A stretch of DNA of 64,000 nt from Alphaproteobacteria bacterium (GTDB lineage Bacteria > Pseudomonadota > Alphaproteobacteria > Caulobacterales > Maricaulaceae). The notes under the pieces are model-generated. The model worked only from the letters and a program-made list of their open reading frames with translations. It did no database searches and had not been told where the DNA came from. Of the stretch, positions 19,736 to 30,900 are shown in pieces. Within the stretch, counting starts at the first letter, position 1, and every line of letters starts with the position of its first letter. Position numbers and translations under genes: made by a program. The DNA lies in assembly GCA_016124665.1 (NCBI GenBank), contig WGNH01000009.1:62001-126000 (forward strand), written 5' to 3'.

Positions 19736-22386
19736 GCCGCATCCTTCTTGGCCTCTGTCTTCGGATCGTATCCGAGGATGGGGGCCAGTGCCTTTTCGGC
19801 CTGCTTCAGCGTCCAGCCCTTGCGCCGCGCATAATCGGCGACCTGGTCCTCGCCGATACGGCCGACCACGAAATATTCGCTGTCCGGATGCGCCAGATAG
19901 AGGCCGGAGACTGATGATGGCGGAGTCATGGCGAAATTCTCGGTGAGCTCGACACCGCAGGTGGCAGGCGCGTCCAGCAATTCAAACAGGGTCAGTTTTT
20001 CCGAGTGGTCGGGCTGTGAGGGATAGCCGGGCGCCGGGCGGATGCCCTGATAGGCTTCCCGGATCAGATCGGCATTGGAAAGGGATTCCTGGGGTACATA
20101 CCCCCAGATTTCCTTGCGCACGCGCTCGTGCAGATATTCCGCCAGTGCCTCGGCGATCCGGTCGGAGAGGGCCGCGAACATGATGGCGGAATAATCGTCA
20201 TTATCCGCCCGGAATTGCGCGATAATGTCCGGATTATCGCCTGCAGTGACACAGAAGCCGCCAATCCAGTCTGCTCCTTCCGGCGCCAGAAAGTCACTGA
20301 TCGACAGGTGTGGCCGGTCATTCGATTTGGCTGATTGCTGCCGCAGGCCAAAGAAGCTGGCGCGCTTTTCCCTCCGGCTTTCATCTGTCCAGACGGTGAT
20401 GTCATCGCCCTCGCGATTGGCCGGCCATATACCGGCCACGCCGCGCGGCCGCAGCCAGTTTTCGGCAATGATGCGGTCGAGCATGGCCTTGCCATCGGAC
20501 AGCAGGGCGCGGGCCGCTTCTCCACGATTGGGATCATCAAGGATTTGCGGATAGGCGCCCTTGATATCCCAGCTCATGAAAAACGGCGTCCAGTCTATAT
20601 AGGGCACTAGGTCTGCGACGCTGACATCATCTATGACGGTCAGGTCGGGAGTTTTCGGAGCTGCGACGGGCGGGGTTTCAATGGTGTGGCCGTTAGCGCG
20701 AGCGTCTGCAAGCGGGAGCCGGTTGCGGCCAGACTGGGTGCGTGCGCGCACTTCACGGATGCGGGCAAGTTCGTCCTTGACGCCCTTGGCGTAGGCTTCC
20801 CGATCAGACGATAGAAGCTTGGAGACGACGCCGACGGCGCGGCTCGCATCATTGACATGGACGACCGGACCACCGGAATAGGCGGGCTCGATCCGCAACG
20901 CTGTGTGGGCCGGGCTGGTGGTGGCGCCGCCGATCAGCAGCGGCAAGTCAAAACCAAGGCGCTGCATCTCGCTGGCGACATCAACCATTTCGTCGAGGGA
21001 CGGGGTGATGAGACCGGACAGTCCGACAATGTCGGCGCCTTCAGCGATAGCGGTTTCGAGAATGGTCGAGCCCGGCACCATGACGCCGAGATCGACGATC
21101 TCATAGCCATTGCACTGCAGCACGACGCCGACAATATTCTTTCCGATATCATGGACATCGCCCTTCACCGTTGCGAGGACGATCTTGCCATTGGACTTGC
21201 CTTCCAGCCCCGAGCGGCGCTTTTCCTCTTCCAGATAAGGCAGCAGCCAGGCGACGGCCTTCTTCATCACGCGGGCGGACTTGACGACTTGCGGCAGGAA
21301 CATCTTTCCGGCCCCGAACAGATCGCCGACGACATTCATGCCGTCCATCAGCGGCCCTTCTATGACCTCGAGCGGCTTGTCAAAAGCGAGGCGCGCTTCC
21401 TCGGTATCCTCGTCGATATGGTCCGTAATACCGCGGACCAGTGCGTGTTCCAGACGTTTGGCAACGGGCCATTCGCGCCATTCAGCCGTAACTTTCTCGG
21501 CGGCCTCGCCACTGCCGCGATAGCGTTCGGCCATCTCCAGCAGGCGTTCGGAAGCGCCAGCCTTGCGGTTCAGAATGACATCCTCGACCACGTCGCGCAG
21601 TTCGGGGTCAATATCATCATAGATGTCGAGCTGGCCGGCATTGACAATGGCCATGTCGAGCCCGGCCTGAATGGCGTGATAGAGAAAGACCGAGTGCATG
21701 GCGCGGCGGACCGGCTCATTGCCGCGAAAGGAAAAAGACAGGTTGGAGACACCGCCCGAGACATGGGCGTGAGGCAGTTCAGCCCGGATCCGGCGAGTGG
21801 CTTCGATGAAGGCGACGCCATAATCATCATGGTCGGCAATGCCGGTCGCAACGGCAAAGATATTCGGATCGAAGATGATATCGGACGGCTCGAAATCCAG
21901 CTTATCGACCAGCAGGCGGTAAGCGCGCTGGCAGATTGTGAATTTGCGGTCCGAGGTTTCTGCCTGACCGGATTCGTCGAACGCCATGACAACGACTGCC
22001 GCGCCATAGCGCTGGACCAGGCGGGCCTGCTCCAGAAACTGGTCTTCACCCTCCTTCATGCTGATGGAGTTGACGATGGCCTTGCCCTGGACATTTTTCA
22101 GCCCTTCCTCGATCACCTCCCACCGAGAAGAATCGATCATCACCGGCACGCGGGCAATGTCCGGCTCTCCGGCAATCAGGCGCAGGAAAGTCCGCATGGC
22201 GGCTTTTGAATCGAGCAGGCCTTCATCCATATTGATATCAATGATTTGCGCGCCATTCTCGACCTGTTGCCGCGCCACGGAGAGGGCTTCGTTGTAATCC
22301 CCCTCGGTGATCAGCTTGCGGAAGCGCGCCGAGCCGGTGACGTTGGTGCGCTCACCGATGTTTATGAAGGTCTGGGCCGCACTCAT
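19732..22386 (-). CDS. metH: Cobalamin-dependent methionine synthase, C-terminal subunit (pterin-, B12- and activation domains)
   Basis: This 884-residue protein carries everything in MetH except the homocysteine domain. Residues about 5-265 form the methyltetrahydrofolate-binding domain ([16 protein letters not shown]). The B12-binding module follows, with the cap and [15 protein letters not shown], whose His ligates cobalt. The reactivation domain ([11 protein letters not shown], and [11 protein letters not shown] near the end) binds SAM. The start at 22386 follows the preceding gene by an ATGA overlap; the track's 55 extra residues lie inside that gene. The two genes together should reconstitute MetH. 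Confidence 0.95.
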   Translation of the reverse strand: MSAAQTFINIGERTNVTGSARFRKLITEGDYNEALSVARQQVENGAQIIDINMDEGLLDSKAAMRTFLRLIAGEPDIARVPVMIDSSRWEVIEEGLKNVQGKAIVNSISMKEGEDQFLEQARLVQRYGAAVVVMAFDESGQAETSDRKFTICQRAYRLLVDKLDFEPSDIIFDPNIFAVATGIADHDDYGVAFIEATRRIRAELPHAHVSGGVSNLSFSFRGNEPVRRAMHSVFLYHAIQAGLDMAIVNAGQLDIYDDIDPELRDVVEDVILNRKAGASERLLEMAERYRGSGEAAEKVTAEWREWPVAKRLEHALVRGITDHIDEDTEEARLAFDKPLEVIEGPLMDGMNVVGDLFGAGKMFLPQVVKSARVMKKAVAWLLPYLEEEKRRSGLEGKSNGKIVLATVKGDVHDIGKNIVGVVLQCNGYEIVDLGVMVPGSTILETAIAEGADIVGLSGLITPSLDEMVDVASEMQRLGFDLPLLIGGATTSPAHTALRIEPAYSGGPVVHVNDASRAVGVVSKLLSSDREAYAKGVKDELARIREVRARTQSGRNRLPLADARANGHTIETPPVAAPKTPDLTVIDDVSVADLVPYIDWTPFFMSWDIKGAYPQILDDPNRGEAARALLSDGKAMLDRIIAENWLRPRGVAGIWPANREGDDITVWTDESRREKRASFFGLRQQSAKSNDRPHLSISDFLAPEGADWIGGFCVTAGDNPDIIAQFRADNDDYSAIMFAALSDRIAEALAEYLHERVRKEIWGYVPQESLSNADLIREAYQGIRPAPGYPSQPDHSEKLTLFELLDAPATCGVELTENFAMTPPSSVSGLYLAHPDSEYFVVGRIGEDQVADYARRKGWTLKQAEKALAPILGYDPKTEAKKDAA

Positions 22387-23444
22387 GACGCCAGCCTGAA
22401 AGGCTCGAGCCCGGACAAAAGCATATGCTGCGGGTGTGCTGCCGGTGTGCGGGGCGGGACGCCCGAGACGGCCTCTACTATGGCGCGCGTGTGCTGCGGA
22501 GTGGTCCCGCAACAACCGCCAACAATATTGAGCAGGCCGGAGCGCGCCCATTCTCCGAGATGGGTGGAGGTCGTCTCCGGCGGTTCGTCATAACCGCCCA
22601 GATCATTGGGAAGCCCGGCATTGGGATAGGCATGGATCAGCGTATCGGCCACCCGTGACAGATCAGCCGCATAGGTGCGCATCTGGTCTGCGCCCAGAGA
22701 ACAATTGAGCCCGACGCTGAGTGGTTTTGCATGCCGGATAGAGGCCCAGAAGGCCTCAACCGTCTGACCGGAGAGGTTCCGTCCCGACCGGTCGACTACC
22801 GTCATGGAGAGCGCCATCGGGATCGGCTCGCCGCGTTCCTTCTCCAGATCCAGGACGGCGGCAATGGCGGCCTTGGCATTCAGCGTGTCGAACACCGTCT
22901 CGATCAGCAGATAGTCGGCACCGCCGTCAACAAGGCCGGCCGCGGCTTCGGCATATACACAGACCATATGGTCGAAATCCGTGGCCCGGTATTCCGGCTG
23001 GTTCACATCCGGCGACAGTGAGAGCGTAGCATTCGTTGGTCCGATCGCGCCGGCCACCCAGCGCGGACGGTCCGGCGTAGTAAATTCGTCCGCGACCTTG
23101 CGCGCAGCCGCAGCGGCCGCCTTGTTGATGGCGTAGCTTTCGTCCGCCAGGCCATATTCGCCCTGGCTGATGGCGTTGGCGTTGAAGGAGTTTGTGGAGA
23201 TGATTTCTGCCCCGGCCTCGGCATAGTCACGGTGGATCGCCTCGATAATTTCCGGCCGGGTCAGGTTGAGGATGTCATTATTGCCCTTGAGATCACGGTC
23301 ATGTCCGGCAAACCGGCTGCCACGGAAATCCGCCTCGGTCAGGCCCTTGCCCTGGATTTCTGTGCCTTTGGGACCATCCAGAACAATAATGCGCTGTCCA
23401 GCCGCCGCTTTCAGCGCGGCAATACGTGTACATCGATCCGGCAT
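22383..23444 (-). CDS. Cobalamin-dependent methionine synthase, homocysteine S-methyltransferase subunit
   Basis: The 353-residue protein is the homocysteine-binding barrel of MetH on its own chain. Zinc-ligand cysteines are visible in [12 protein letters not shown] and [13 protein letters not shown]. The N-terminal DGPKGTEIQ and [15 protein letters not shown] blocks match the family. It ends a few residues beyond the barrel and overlaps the second MetH gene by ATGA. This looks like a natural gene split, not a disruption: both parts have complete domains and a coupled junction. It lies 3 bases after metF. Confidence 0.93.
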   Translation of the reverse strand: MPDRCTRIAALKAAAGQRIIVLDGPKGTEIQGKGLTEADFRGSRFAGHDRDLKGNNDILNLTRPEIIEAIHRDYAEAGAEIISTNSFNANAISQGEYGLADESYAINKAAAAAARKVADEFTTPDRPRWVAGAIGPTNATLSLSPDVNQPEYRATDFDHMVCVYAEAAAGLVDGGADYLLIETVFDTLNAKAAIAAVLDLEKERGEPIPMALSMTVVDRSGRNLSGQTVEAFWASIRHAKPLSVGLNCSLGADQMRTYAADLSRVADTLIHAYPNAGLPNDLGGYDEPPETTSTHLGEWARSGLLNIVGGCCGTTPQHTRAIVEAVSGVPPRTPAAHPQHMLLSGLEPFRLAS

Positions 23445-23447
23445 GGT

Positions 23448-24347
23448 TCAGGCTGCCTCCGAAAGCGAACGCACACCCAGAAGGCGCACAAGACAGATCG
23501 CCAGGCTGGCGCGGTTCAACGTGTAAAAGTGAAAATGCTCCGACCCGCCTTTTTCCAGCTTGCGTGCGAGTTTGGCGACGACATTGGCGGTGACCAGATC
23601 GCGGGTTTCGGCGTCGTTTTCCAGCCCTTCATAGAGTGGCGGCAAGCTGCCCGGAACAGACGCTCCGCACAGGCCCGACATGCGTTGCAGACCGGCAAAA
23701 TTGGACTGCAGCATAAGGCCGGGAATGATCGGAATGGAAATACCCGCCGCCACTGCACGGTCGCGGAAACGGAAAAAGACGTCCGGATCGAAGAAGAATT
23801 GCGTCACGGCGCGAGTGGCCCCGGCGTCGATCTTGCGCTTTAAAACCTCGAGATCATGTTCATCTGACGGGCTGTCGGGATGACGCTCGGGATAACAGCC
23901 AACGGAGACCTCGCTGACGCCGGCATCACGTATGGCCCGCACCAGCTCGGAGGTGCAGCCGAACCCGCCCGGGTGAGTTGAATAGGTCTCTCCGACACCT
24001 GCCGGCGGATCACCACGCAAGGCAATGATGTGATCCACACCGGCAGCCTTATAGTCATGGATGATATCGGTGGTCTCATCGCGCGTGGCCCCGACACAGG
24101 TCAGGTGGGCGGCCGCCTTTAATCCCGTCTCCTTCAGAATCCGCTTGACCGTGTTGCGCGTGCGCTCCCGGGTGGAGCCGCCCGCACCATAGGTGACCGA
24201 GACGAAATCCGGCCGGTAGGGCTCGAGCTTTTCAACTGTCTCCCAGAGGCGGGCCTCCATGGCATCCGTCTTCGGCGGGAAGAATTCGAACGAGACCGAC
24301 GGCGCGGATGTGCGCCCGAAAGCAAAGGGTTGTGGTTCACACGTCAT
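23448..24347 (-). CDS. metF: 5,10-methylenetetrahydrofolate reductase
   Basis: MetF reduces methylenetetrahydrofolate to the methyl donor used by MetH, with FAD. The 299-residue sequence has the family blocks SFEFFPPKTDAMEARLW, FVSVTYGAGGSTRERT, HLTCVGATRDE and ITQFFFD-like VTQFFFDPDVF. It overlaps the upstream regulator/methyltransferase gene by ATGA and is followed 3 bases later by the MetH homocysteine subunit. All enzymes for remethylating homocysteine are therefore in one operon. Confidence 0.96.
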   Translation of the reverse strand: MTCEPQPFAFGRTSAPSVSFEFFPPKTDAMEARLWETVEKLEPYRPDFVSVTYGAGGSTRERTRNTVKRILKETGLKAAAHLTCVGATRDETTDIIHDYKAAGVDHIIALRGDPPAGVGETYSTHPGGFGCTSELVRAIRDAGVSEVSVGCYPERHPDSPSDEHDLEVLKRKIDAGATRAVTQFFFDPDVFFRFRDRAVAAGISIPIIPGLMLQSNFAGLQRMSGLCGASVPGSLPPLYEGLENDAETRDLVTANVVAKLARKLEKGGSEHFHFYTLNRASLAICLVRLLGVRSLSEAA

Positions 24348-25330
24348 GCGCTTGTGACCTTCCTTGTGGTATCCACCAAATCTGAACGGACAGGCGCGCG
24401 GCGGGCAGACCAGATTTTCACAGTCAGCCGGTTCTCCGGCTCTTCCGGATGGAGGGAAGAGCGGCGGCGCATTTCCAGTCCGGCGTCTTCCACCCAGCCG
24501 GTAATCTCTTCATCGGAGAAGCCGAGCTTTCTGTGTGCATGTTCGGTTTTGAGGAATTCAAGCTGGTGGGGCGCAAAATCCGCAATCAGAAACACACCAC
24601 CGGGCTTCAGAACCCGGGCGCATTCTGCAATCGCAACGGCCGGATCATCAAGATAGTGCAGGACCTGGTGAACGGTGACGAGGTCGGCCACGCCATCATC
24701 AAACGGCAATGCCGACACATCGGCCTTGCGCACGGATGCGCCGGTCAGACCGGCGCGTTCCAGATTCAGCCGCGCGACATTCAGCATGGCATGATTGACG
24801 TCAATGCCGACGCTCTCACTGGTGCGGTCCGCGAAGACCTCGAGAATACGGCCGGTTCCCACGCCGACATCGATCATCAGGTCAAAGGGTCCCGCTCCAG
24901 CGGCATCCCGCATCGCCGCCTCGACCTCATGCTCGGACAGGTGCAAGGCGCGGATCCGGCCCCAGTCCTCATTGGCTCTTTCGAAATAGGCTTCAGCAGC
25001 GGCTGCCCTTGCGGATTTGACGGTGGCCAACCGGTCAAGGTCCCGCTTCAGCACGGGGTCATCCGGCGGCGTCAGATCACCAATGACATTGGCGATGCGT
25101 TGGCCGGGGCCTGCCGACACCAGACGATAAAAGACAAATGAACCTTCGGGCTGTCGTTCAACAAGTCCCGCATCGGTGAGCAATTTCAGATGCCGGCTGA
25201 CACGGGGTTGGCTCTGCCCCAGGACCTGCACAAGTTCCGAAACCGTCAGCTCGCCCAGCGCCAGAAGCGTCGCAACGCGAAGCCGGGTTGGCTCCGCGAG
25301 GGCTTTCAATTGTCCAATCAGATGTTCCAT
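24344..25330 (-). CDS. ArsR-family regulator fused to a SAM-dependent methyltransferase domain
   Basis: Residues 1-90 form an ArsR-type winged helix (EPTRLRVATLLALGELTVSE, SQPRVSRHLKLLTDAGLVE). Residues about 145-320 form a class I methyltransferase fold, with DVGVGTGRILEVFA as the SAM-binding loop. Fusions of this kind are common at the head of alphaproteobacterial metF/metH operons. It probably senses SAM or S-adenosylhomocysteine, which is inference. No metal-binding cysteine pair is visible in the HTH part. An 18-bp palindrome lies 24 bases before its ATG. Confidence 0.88.
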   Translation of the reverse strand: MEHLIGQLKALAEPTRLRVATLLALGELTVSELVQVLGQSQPRVSRHLKLLTDAGLVERQPEGSFVFYRLVSAGPGQRIANVIGDLTPPDDPVLKRDLDRLATVKSARAAAAEAYFERANEDWGRIRALHLSEHEVEAAMRDAAGAGPFDLMIDVGVGTGRILEVFADRTSESVGIDVNHAMLNVARLNLERAGLTGASVRKADVSALPFDDGVADLVTVHQVLHYLDDPAVAIAECARVLKPGGVFLIADFAPHQLEFLKTEHAHRKLGFSDEEITGWVEDAGLEMRRRSSLHPEEPENRLTVKIWSARRAPVRSDLVDTTRKVTSA

Positions 25331-25353
25331 GACGATATCCTACCTGAAAAAGG

Positions 25354-25371
25354 TATAAAGATATCTTTATA
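25354..25371. promoter_or_regulatory. 18-bp perfect palindrome, probable operator of the methionine operon
   Basis: TATAAAGATATCTTTATA is fully self-complementary and ends 24 bases upstream of the ArsR-methyltransferase ATG, where an autoregulatory operator is expected. ArsR proteins typically bind imperfect inverted repeats of this size. A second GATATC occurs at 25334-25339, nearer the gene. Confidence 0.65.
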
Positions 25372-25510
25372 TCATTCTGCAGTGGTTTCAATGGTGATTA
25401 TGAAAAACCTGATGACCGCTGGCCGCACCCTAATCTGCTGCCGGGCGCAAATTCCCAGCTCGTGTCCGAGATAGACGCGAAGCACCCATTTGCCGGGCGG
25501 TATCGAAAAT

Positions 25511-25537
25511 CGCCCCTTCCCACACAGAGAAGGGGCG
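25511..25537 (-). terminator. Intrinsic terminator after ettA
   Basis: Read on the minus strand, CGCCCCTTC (25537-25529) pairs with GAAGGGGCG (25519-25511) around a 9-base loop. ATTTTC follows. It starts 14 bases after the ettA stop. Confidence 0.8.
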
Positions 25538-25550
25538 CTAAGGCGCTTAT

Positions 25551-27218
25551 CTAACGGCTGAAACGCTTGAACTTGACCCGCTTGGGCGTGACCGCATCCT
25601 CGCCCAGGCGGCGCTTCTTGTCCTCGATATATTCCTGGAAGTTGCCTTCGAACCATTCCACATGGCTGTCGCCTTCAAAAGCGAGGATGTGGGTGGCCAG
25701 ACGGTCAAGGAAGAAACGGTCGTGCGAGATTACCACGGCACAGCCGGGATAATTCTCCAGAGCCTGTTCGAGCGCCGCCAGGGTTTCCACGTCGAGATCG
25801 TTGGTCGGTTCATCGAGGAGGAGCAGATTGCCGCCTGTCTGCAGCGTCTTGGCGAGATGCACGCGATTGCGCTCACCACCCGACAGCAAGCCGACCTTCT
25901 TCTGCTGATCGCCGCCCTTGAAATTGAACGCACCGACATAGGCCCGGCTCGGCACTTCCTTGCCGCCGAGATTGATCATGTCATTGCCGCCAGAAATCTC
26001 TTCCCAGACATTCTTGTTCGGGTCCAGCGCATCACGAGACTGGTCGACATAGGACAGTTTCACGGTTTCGCCGAGGCGGATCGTGCCTTCGTCCGGCGTG
26101 TCCTGTCCGGTGATCATCTTGAACAGGGTTGATTTGCCGGCGCCGTTCGGACCGATCACGCCCACAACGCCACCCGGCGGCAATTTGAAAGAGAGACCGT
26201 CAATCAGCAGCTTGTCTTCAAAACCCTTTTTGAGATTCTCGACTTCGACCACAACCCCGCCAAGACGCGGCCCCGGTGGAATATTGATCTGGGCATGGTT
26301 GATTTCCTGCCGATCCGCCTGATCCCGCAATTCCTCATAGGATTTGATCCGCGCCTTCGACTTGGCCTGACGGGCCTTGGGCGAGGAGCGGATCCAGTCG
26401 AGTTCGCGGGCCAGAGCACGTTCCTTGGCACCTTGTTCGCGGCTTTCCTGGGCCAGCCGTTTCTGCTTCTGCTCCAGCCAGGCAGAGTAATTGCCTTCAT
26501 AAGGCACGCCACGGCCGCGATCGAGCTCAAGCGTCCACGTCGTGATGGAGTCGAGGAAGTAACGGTCGTGGGTGACGACCAGAATGGCACCAGGGAAGTT
26601 TTCCAGATGGTGCTGCAGCCAGTCCACCGATTCTGCATCAAGGTGGTTGGTGGGTTCATCGAGCAGCAGCATGTGCGGCTCGGACAACAGCAAGCGGCAG
26701 AGCGCGACGCGGCGGATTTCACCGCCGGACAGATTGGTGACTTCACTTTCTCCCGGCGGGCATCGCAGGGCTTCCATCGCCATCTCGATCTTGGAATCAA
26801 TATCCCAGGCATCGGCGGCGTCGATCTTCTCCTGAAGATCATTCATCTCTTCCATCAGCTCATCGGAATAGTCCTCCGCCAGCTTCATCGAGATGGCGTT
26901 GAAATCATCGACGAGCTTCTTGTGAGCCGAGCCTTCAATGACATTTTCCCAGACGGTCTTGGTCTCATCCAGCTGCGGTTCCTGGGGCAGATAACCGACG
27001 CGCACACCCTTCTCGGCCCAGGATTCACCGGTGAATTCGGTGTCCATGCCCGCCATGATTTTCAGCAGGGTGGACTTGCCGGACCCGTTGACACCGACGA
27101 CGCCGATTTTGGCATCGGGCAGGAAGTGCAGCGAAATATTCTGGAATACCGGCTTGGCAGCTCCCGGATAGGTCTTCGAGAGCTTGTCCATGTGATAGAC
27201 GTATTGATAGGCGGCCAT
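25551..27218 (-). CDS. ettA: Energy-dependent translational throttle protein EttA (ABC-F ATPase)
   Basis: EttA binds the ribosomal E site and gates the first elongation cycle according to ATP/ADP level. The 555-residue protein has two ABC ATPase domains and no membrane part. Walker A motifs are GVNGSGKSTL and GPNGAGKSTL; signatures are LSGGEIRRVALC and LSGGERNRVHLAK. Between them is the ABC-F linker (ELDWIRSSPKARQAKSKAR). The start MAAYQYVYHMDKLSKTY matches EttA orthologues, so I use the ATG at 27218; the track start three codons earlier is possible. Confidence 0.95.
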   Translation of the reverse strand: MAAYQYVYHMDKLSKTYPGAAKPVFQNISLHFLPDAKIGVVGVNGSGKSTLLKIMAGMDTEFTGESWAEKGVRVGYLPQEPQLDETKTVWENVIEGSAHKKLVDDFNAISMKLAEDYSDELMEEMNDLQEKIDAADAWDIDSKIEMAMEALRCPPGESEVTNLSGGEIRRVALCRLLLSEPHMLLLDEPTNHLDAESVDWLQHHLENFPGAILVVTHDRYFLDSITTWTLELDRGRGVPYEGNYSAWLEQKQKRLAQESREQGAKERALARELDWIRSSPKARQAKSKARIKSYEELRDQADRQEINHAQINIPPGPRLGGVVVEVENLKKGFEDKLLIDGLSFKLPPGGVVGVIGPNGAGKSTLFKMITGQDTPDEGTIRLGETVKLSYVDQSRDALDPNKNVWEEISGGNDMINLGGKEVPSRAYVGAFNFKGGDQQKKVGLLSGGERNRVHLAKTLQTGGNLLLLDEPTNDLDVETLAALEQALENYPGCAVVISHDRFFLDRLATHILAFEGDSHVEWFEGNFQEYIEDKKRRLGEDAVTPKRVKFKRFSR

Positions 27219-27299
27219 GGGGCGCATGATCCTTTGACAGTCAGGGATATCTTGTTGGCGCGGCGTATAACCGAGGCGCGCGCGCGGGGCAATCGGGCT

Positions 27300-27851
27300 C
27301 TACGTTTGCGACCGTGCTGCCAATTTTGCCGCGCGTTTCTTCCGTCTCTGCCATCGTTTCAGATGGGGCAGGAAGAAAAGCCATATACCGGTCAGCCACA
27401 TGACAAACAGAACCAGGCCAGCAGGCAGAAAGACATAGAGCTTCACCCAGTCGGCAAAGAAGGAGCCGTCGTGGATCTGCTCGATCAGGTCTGATCGGCG
27501 GTATTCCAACGACAGAACTTCCAGCGTTATCAGGTCGATCTGCGCTTCCCAGCGATTGGTGGATATGAATTTGACAATGCCACGGTCCGGCTGGATGTCG
27601 ACCCTGTCAAATTCGGCCCAGTCCGTGGTCTCCAGCTGGGGGATTGCGGCAGCCACCTCATAAAGTGCCAGCAGCGTCGTGTCCGGGGCCCCTGCGGCCT
27701 CGATGGTGCTGCTCTGGGAGGACGGCTGGATCCAGTCGAACTCTTTCTTCAGCATCAGGAAAATGCCGGCAATTATCATGATGCCAAGCGGTATCATGAC
27801 GGCCAGGGAGCCCCAATGATGAATGTCGCGGAATAACTTGTTCACGGTCAT
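27300..27851 (-). CDS. PepSY-domain membrane protein
   Basis: The 183-residue protein has an N-terminal membrane helix (about 12-33, WGSLAVMIPLGIMIIAGIFLML). A periplasmic PepSY-like domain follows (about 60-130, GIVKFISTNRWEAQIDL ... LSLEYRRSDLIEQIHDGSF). A second helix (about 140-165) precedes a basic tail. PepSY-TM proteins are often linked to iron-siderophore reduction, but no TonB receptor is nearby. I prefer the ATG at 27851 because AGAGG is then 9 bases away; the ATG three codons earlier abuts the AGAGG. Confidence 0.75.
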   Translation of the reverse strand: MTVNKLFRDIHHWGSLAVMIPLGIMIIAGIFLMLKKEFDWIQPSSQSSTIEAAGAPDTTLLALYEVAAAIPQLETTDWAEFDRVDIQPDRGIVKFISTNRWEAQIDLITLEVLSLEYRRSDLIEQIHDGSFFADWVKLYVFLPAGLVLFVMWLTGIWLFFLPHLKRWQRRKKRAAKLAARSQT

Positions 27852-27987
27852 GGCGCGCATCCTCTTGAGCTTCGGTCCAGCGTCAAGATTACGAATGCAT
27901 CACAATCCACGATAAATACGCCGCGCGCCTTTCCATTCGACTCCCCGGTGATAAAGTTGCGCCAGAAAATTTCCTGGGGAGGACTAA

Positions 27988-30900
27988 ATGCGCGCCATTA
28001 TCTGTGCCGTATTGCTCGGCGCTTTGCCGCAAACCGCTTGTGCCCAATCGGAAGAAGAAACAACAACCGATCCGATGGCCGCTGCCAATTTCAATGGCCT
28101 GGAATTCCGCAGTATCGGGCCCGCTTTCATGTCGGGCCGTATCGGAGACATCGAAATCCTTCAGGACGATCCGTCGACATGGATTGTCGGTGTTGGATCG
28201 GGGGGCGTCTGGCGTACCGACAATGCTGGAACGACATGGACGCCGATATTTGACGATCAGGATGTGTTCTCCATCGGAACGGTGACAATCGATCCGTCAA
28301 ATCCCCATACGATCTGGGTCGGGACCGGCGAAAATCATGGCGGCCGCCATAACGGCTATGGGAATGGCATTTACCGGTCGCGTGATGGCGGCCAGACCTG
28401 GACGCATCTGGGTCTCGAAAACTCCGAACACATATCCGAAATCATCGTTCACCCCGACGACCCCGATACGATCTGGGTGGCCTCGCAAGGACCGCTCTGG
28501 TCGTCCGGGGGTGACCGGGGCCTGTTCATGTCGACCGATGGCGGAGAAACTTGGGAGAATGTGCTGTCTGCTGGCGAATGGACCGGCGTGACCGACCTTG
28601 TCATCGATCCGCGAAATCCGGACCGGCTGTACGCAGCCACCTGGCAGCGTCACCGCACTGTGGCTGCCTATATGGGCGCGGGGCCGGAATCCGGCATTCA
28701 TGTCTCCGACGATGGCGGTTTGACCTGGCGGCAGGTCACAACAGGTTTGCCCACCGGCAATCTGGGCAAGATCGGCCTCGCCATCTCGCCGCAAAATCCG
28801 GACATTGTCTATGCCGCCATCGAACAGGACCGCCGGACCGGCGGAGTCTATCGTTCATCCAACCGTGGCGAGAGCTGGACGCGGATGTCGGACACGGTCT
28901 CCGGCGGAACCGGGCCGCATTACTATATGGAGCTCTATGCGCACCCGCATCACTTCGACCGGATCATTCTGGTCAGCAATACGACGCAGATTTCCGATGA
29001 TGGCGGCGCGACCTTCCGCGACATCAATAATGAATTCAAGCATGTCGATGATCACGCCATCGGTTTTCACCCGACCGATCCCGACTACATGCTGGTCGGT
29101 TCGGATGGCGGTCTCTACGAGACCGTGGACGATGAACGCACCTGGCGGTTCATATCCAACCTGCCCATCACACAATTCTACGATATCGCCGTGGATGACG
29201 CGGAACCCTTCTACAACATCTATGGCGGCACACAGGACAACTCGACACAGGTCGGGCCGTCCCGGACAGACAATCGTCACGGCATCCGGAATTCTGACTG
29301 GGAAGTGACGCTGTTCGGCGATGGTCATGAGCCGGATATAGAGCCCGGCAATCCGGATATTGCCTATTCCAGCTGGCAGCAGGGCAATCTGGTCCGTTTT
29401 GACCGGACGACGGGCGAGGTCGTGTATATCCGCGCCCAGCCTGAACCCGGCGAACCGGCGGAACGTTATAACTGGGATGCGCCGATCGTGGTGTCCTCGC
29501 ATGAACCGACCCGGCTTTATCACGCCTCGCAGCGTGTCTGGCGTTCGGACAATCGCGGCGACAGCTGGACAGCGATTTCCGGAGACCTGACCCGTAATGA
29601 AGACCGGATGCTGTTGCCCATTATGGGCCGGCAGTGGTCGTGGGATGCAGGCTGGGACGTCTATGCGATGTCCAATTACAACACGATCAGTGCGCTTGCG
29701 GAATCGCCCGTGGACGAGAATGTCATCTATGCCGGCACGGATGATGGCCTGATACAGATCACCACAGATGGCGGCGAAACCTGGCAGCGTACCGAAGTTG
29801 GCCGTCTGCCGGGTGTGCCGGATCGGGCCTATGTCAATGATTTCGAGCCGTCGCTGCATGAGGCCGGCACCGTCTTCATCGCACTGGACAACCACAAATA
29901 CGGTGATTTTGCGCCATATCTGCTGCGGTCCGACAATTATGGCCGCAGCTGGCGGTCCATTACCAATGGCTTGCCCGAGGACGAACAGGTCTGGCGCATT
30001 GCACAGGATCATGTGAATCCGGACCTGGTGTTTGTGGGCACCGAATTCGGTGTTTATTTCACCATTGATGGTGGCGAAAACTGGACCCAGCTGGAAGCGG
30101 GTATTCCGACGATCTCGGCCCGTGATCTCCAGATCCAGCGCCGCGAGAATGATCTTGTCGTCGCGACCTTCGGCCGGGGAATCTATATCCTTGATGACTA
30201 TTCGCCGTTGCGCGAAATTACGCCGGAAATGATGGAAAATGGCACCGCCCTGTTCCCGGTGCGGCGGGCCTGGTGGTATCAGGAACAGCACCCGCTGGGC
30301 TTTGATAGTGGCCACTGGCAGGGCCATGGCTATTTCACCGCCGAGAACCCGCCCTTCGGTGCTGTCTTCACCTATTATATGAGTGAAGCGCTCCAGACGT
30401 CGGAGGAAATCCGGCAGGAGGCCGAACGTCCGCTCGTGGAAGAGGGTGAGGACACGCCCTTCCCGGGATTTGATATCATCGAGGGCGAACGCCGCGAAGC
30501 GCCGCCTCGCATGTGGCTGGTGGTCCGTGATGATGAGGGCCGGGTGGTCCGCCGCCTGCAAGGGCCCGTCACAGCCGGATTCCACCGGGTCAACTGGGAT
30601 CTCTCTTTCCCCGGCTATTCTCCGGTGATGCAACAGGAAGACGCCGAAAATGCGCCATCGGGATATCTCGTCGCGCCGGGCACATATTCAGTCACGCTGG
30701 TGCGCCAGTATCAGGGTGAGACGGAGGTTGTCGGCGAAGCCCGGGAATTCGAAGTCGAGCGCATGTATGAGGGCGCATTGCCGGGCTCTCCCGACGACGA
30801 GGTGGCAGCCTTCTGGGAGCGGCTTGCCACGCTGCAGCGCAGCGTCAGTGCTTCGACGTCGGCTATCGGCTTGACCCGCGAACGCCTGAACCGCCTCGAA

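Noticed and set aside
20857-22209. 450-aa plus-strand ORF opposite metH
   Set aside because: Fully inside metH, whose motifs are clear; no ribosome-binding site or domain of its own.
25372-25656. 94-aa minus-strand ORF between ettA and the methionine operon
   Set aside because: Its first half lies within ettA in another frame and it crosses the ettA terminator. No start signal is present in the non-overlapping part.
26295-27494. 399-aa plus-strand ORF opposite ettA
   Set aside because: EttA motifs are complete on the minus strand, and this ORF also runs into the PepSY gene.
28855-30633. 592-aa minus-strand ORF opposite the BNR-repeat gene
   Set aside because: Shadow of a strongly supported repeat-containing coding region; its apparent periodicity mirrors the BNR repeats.
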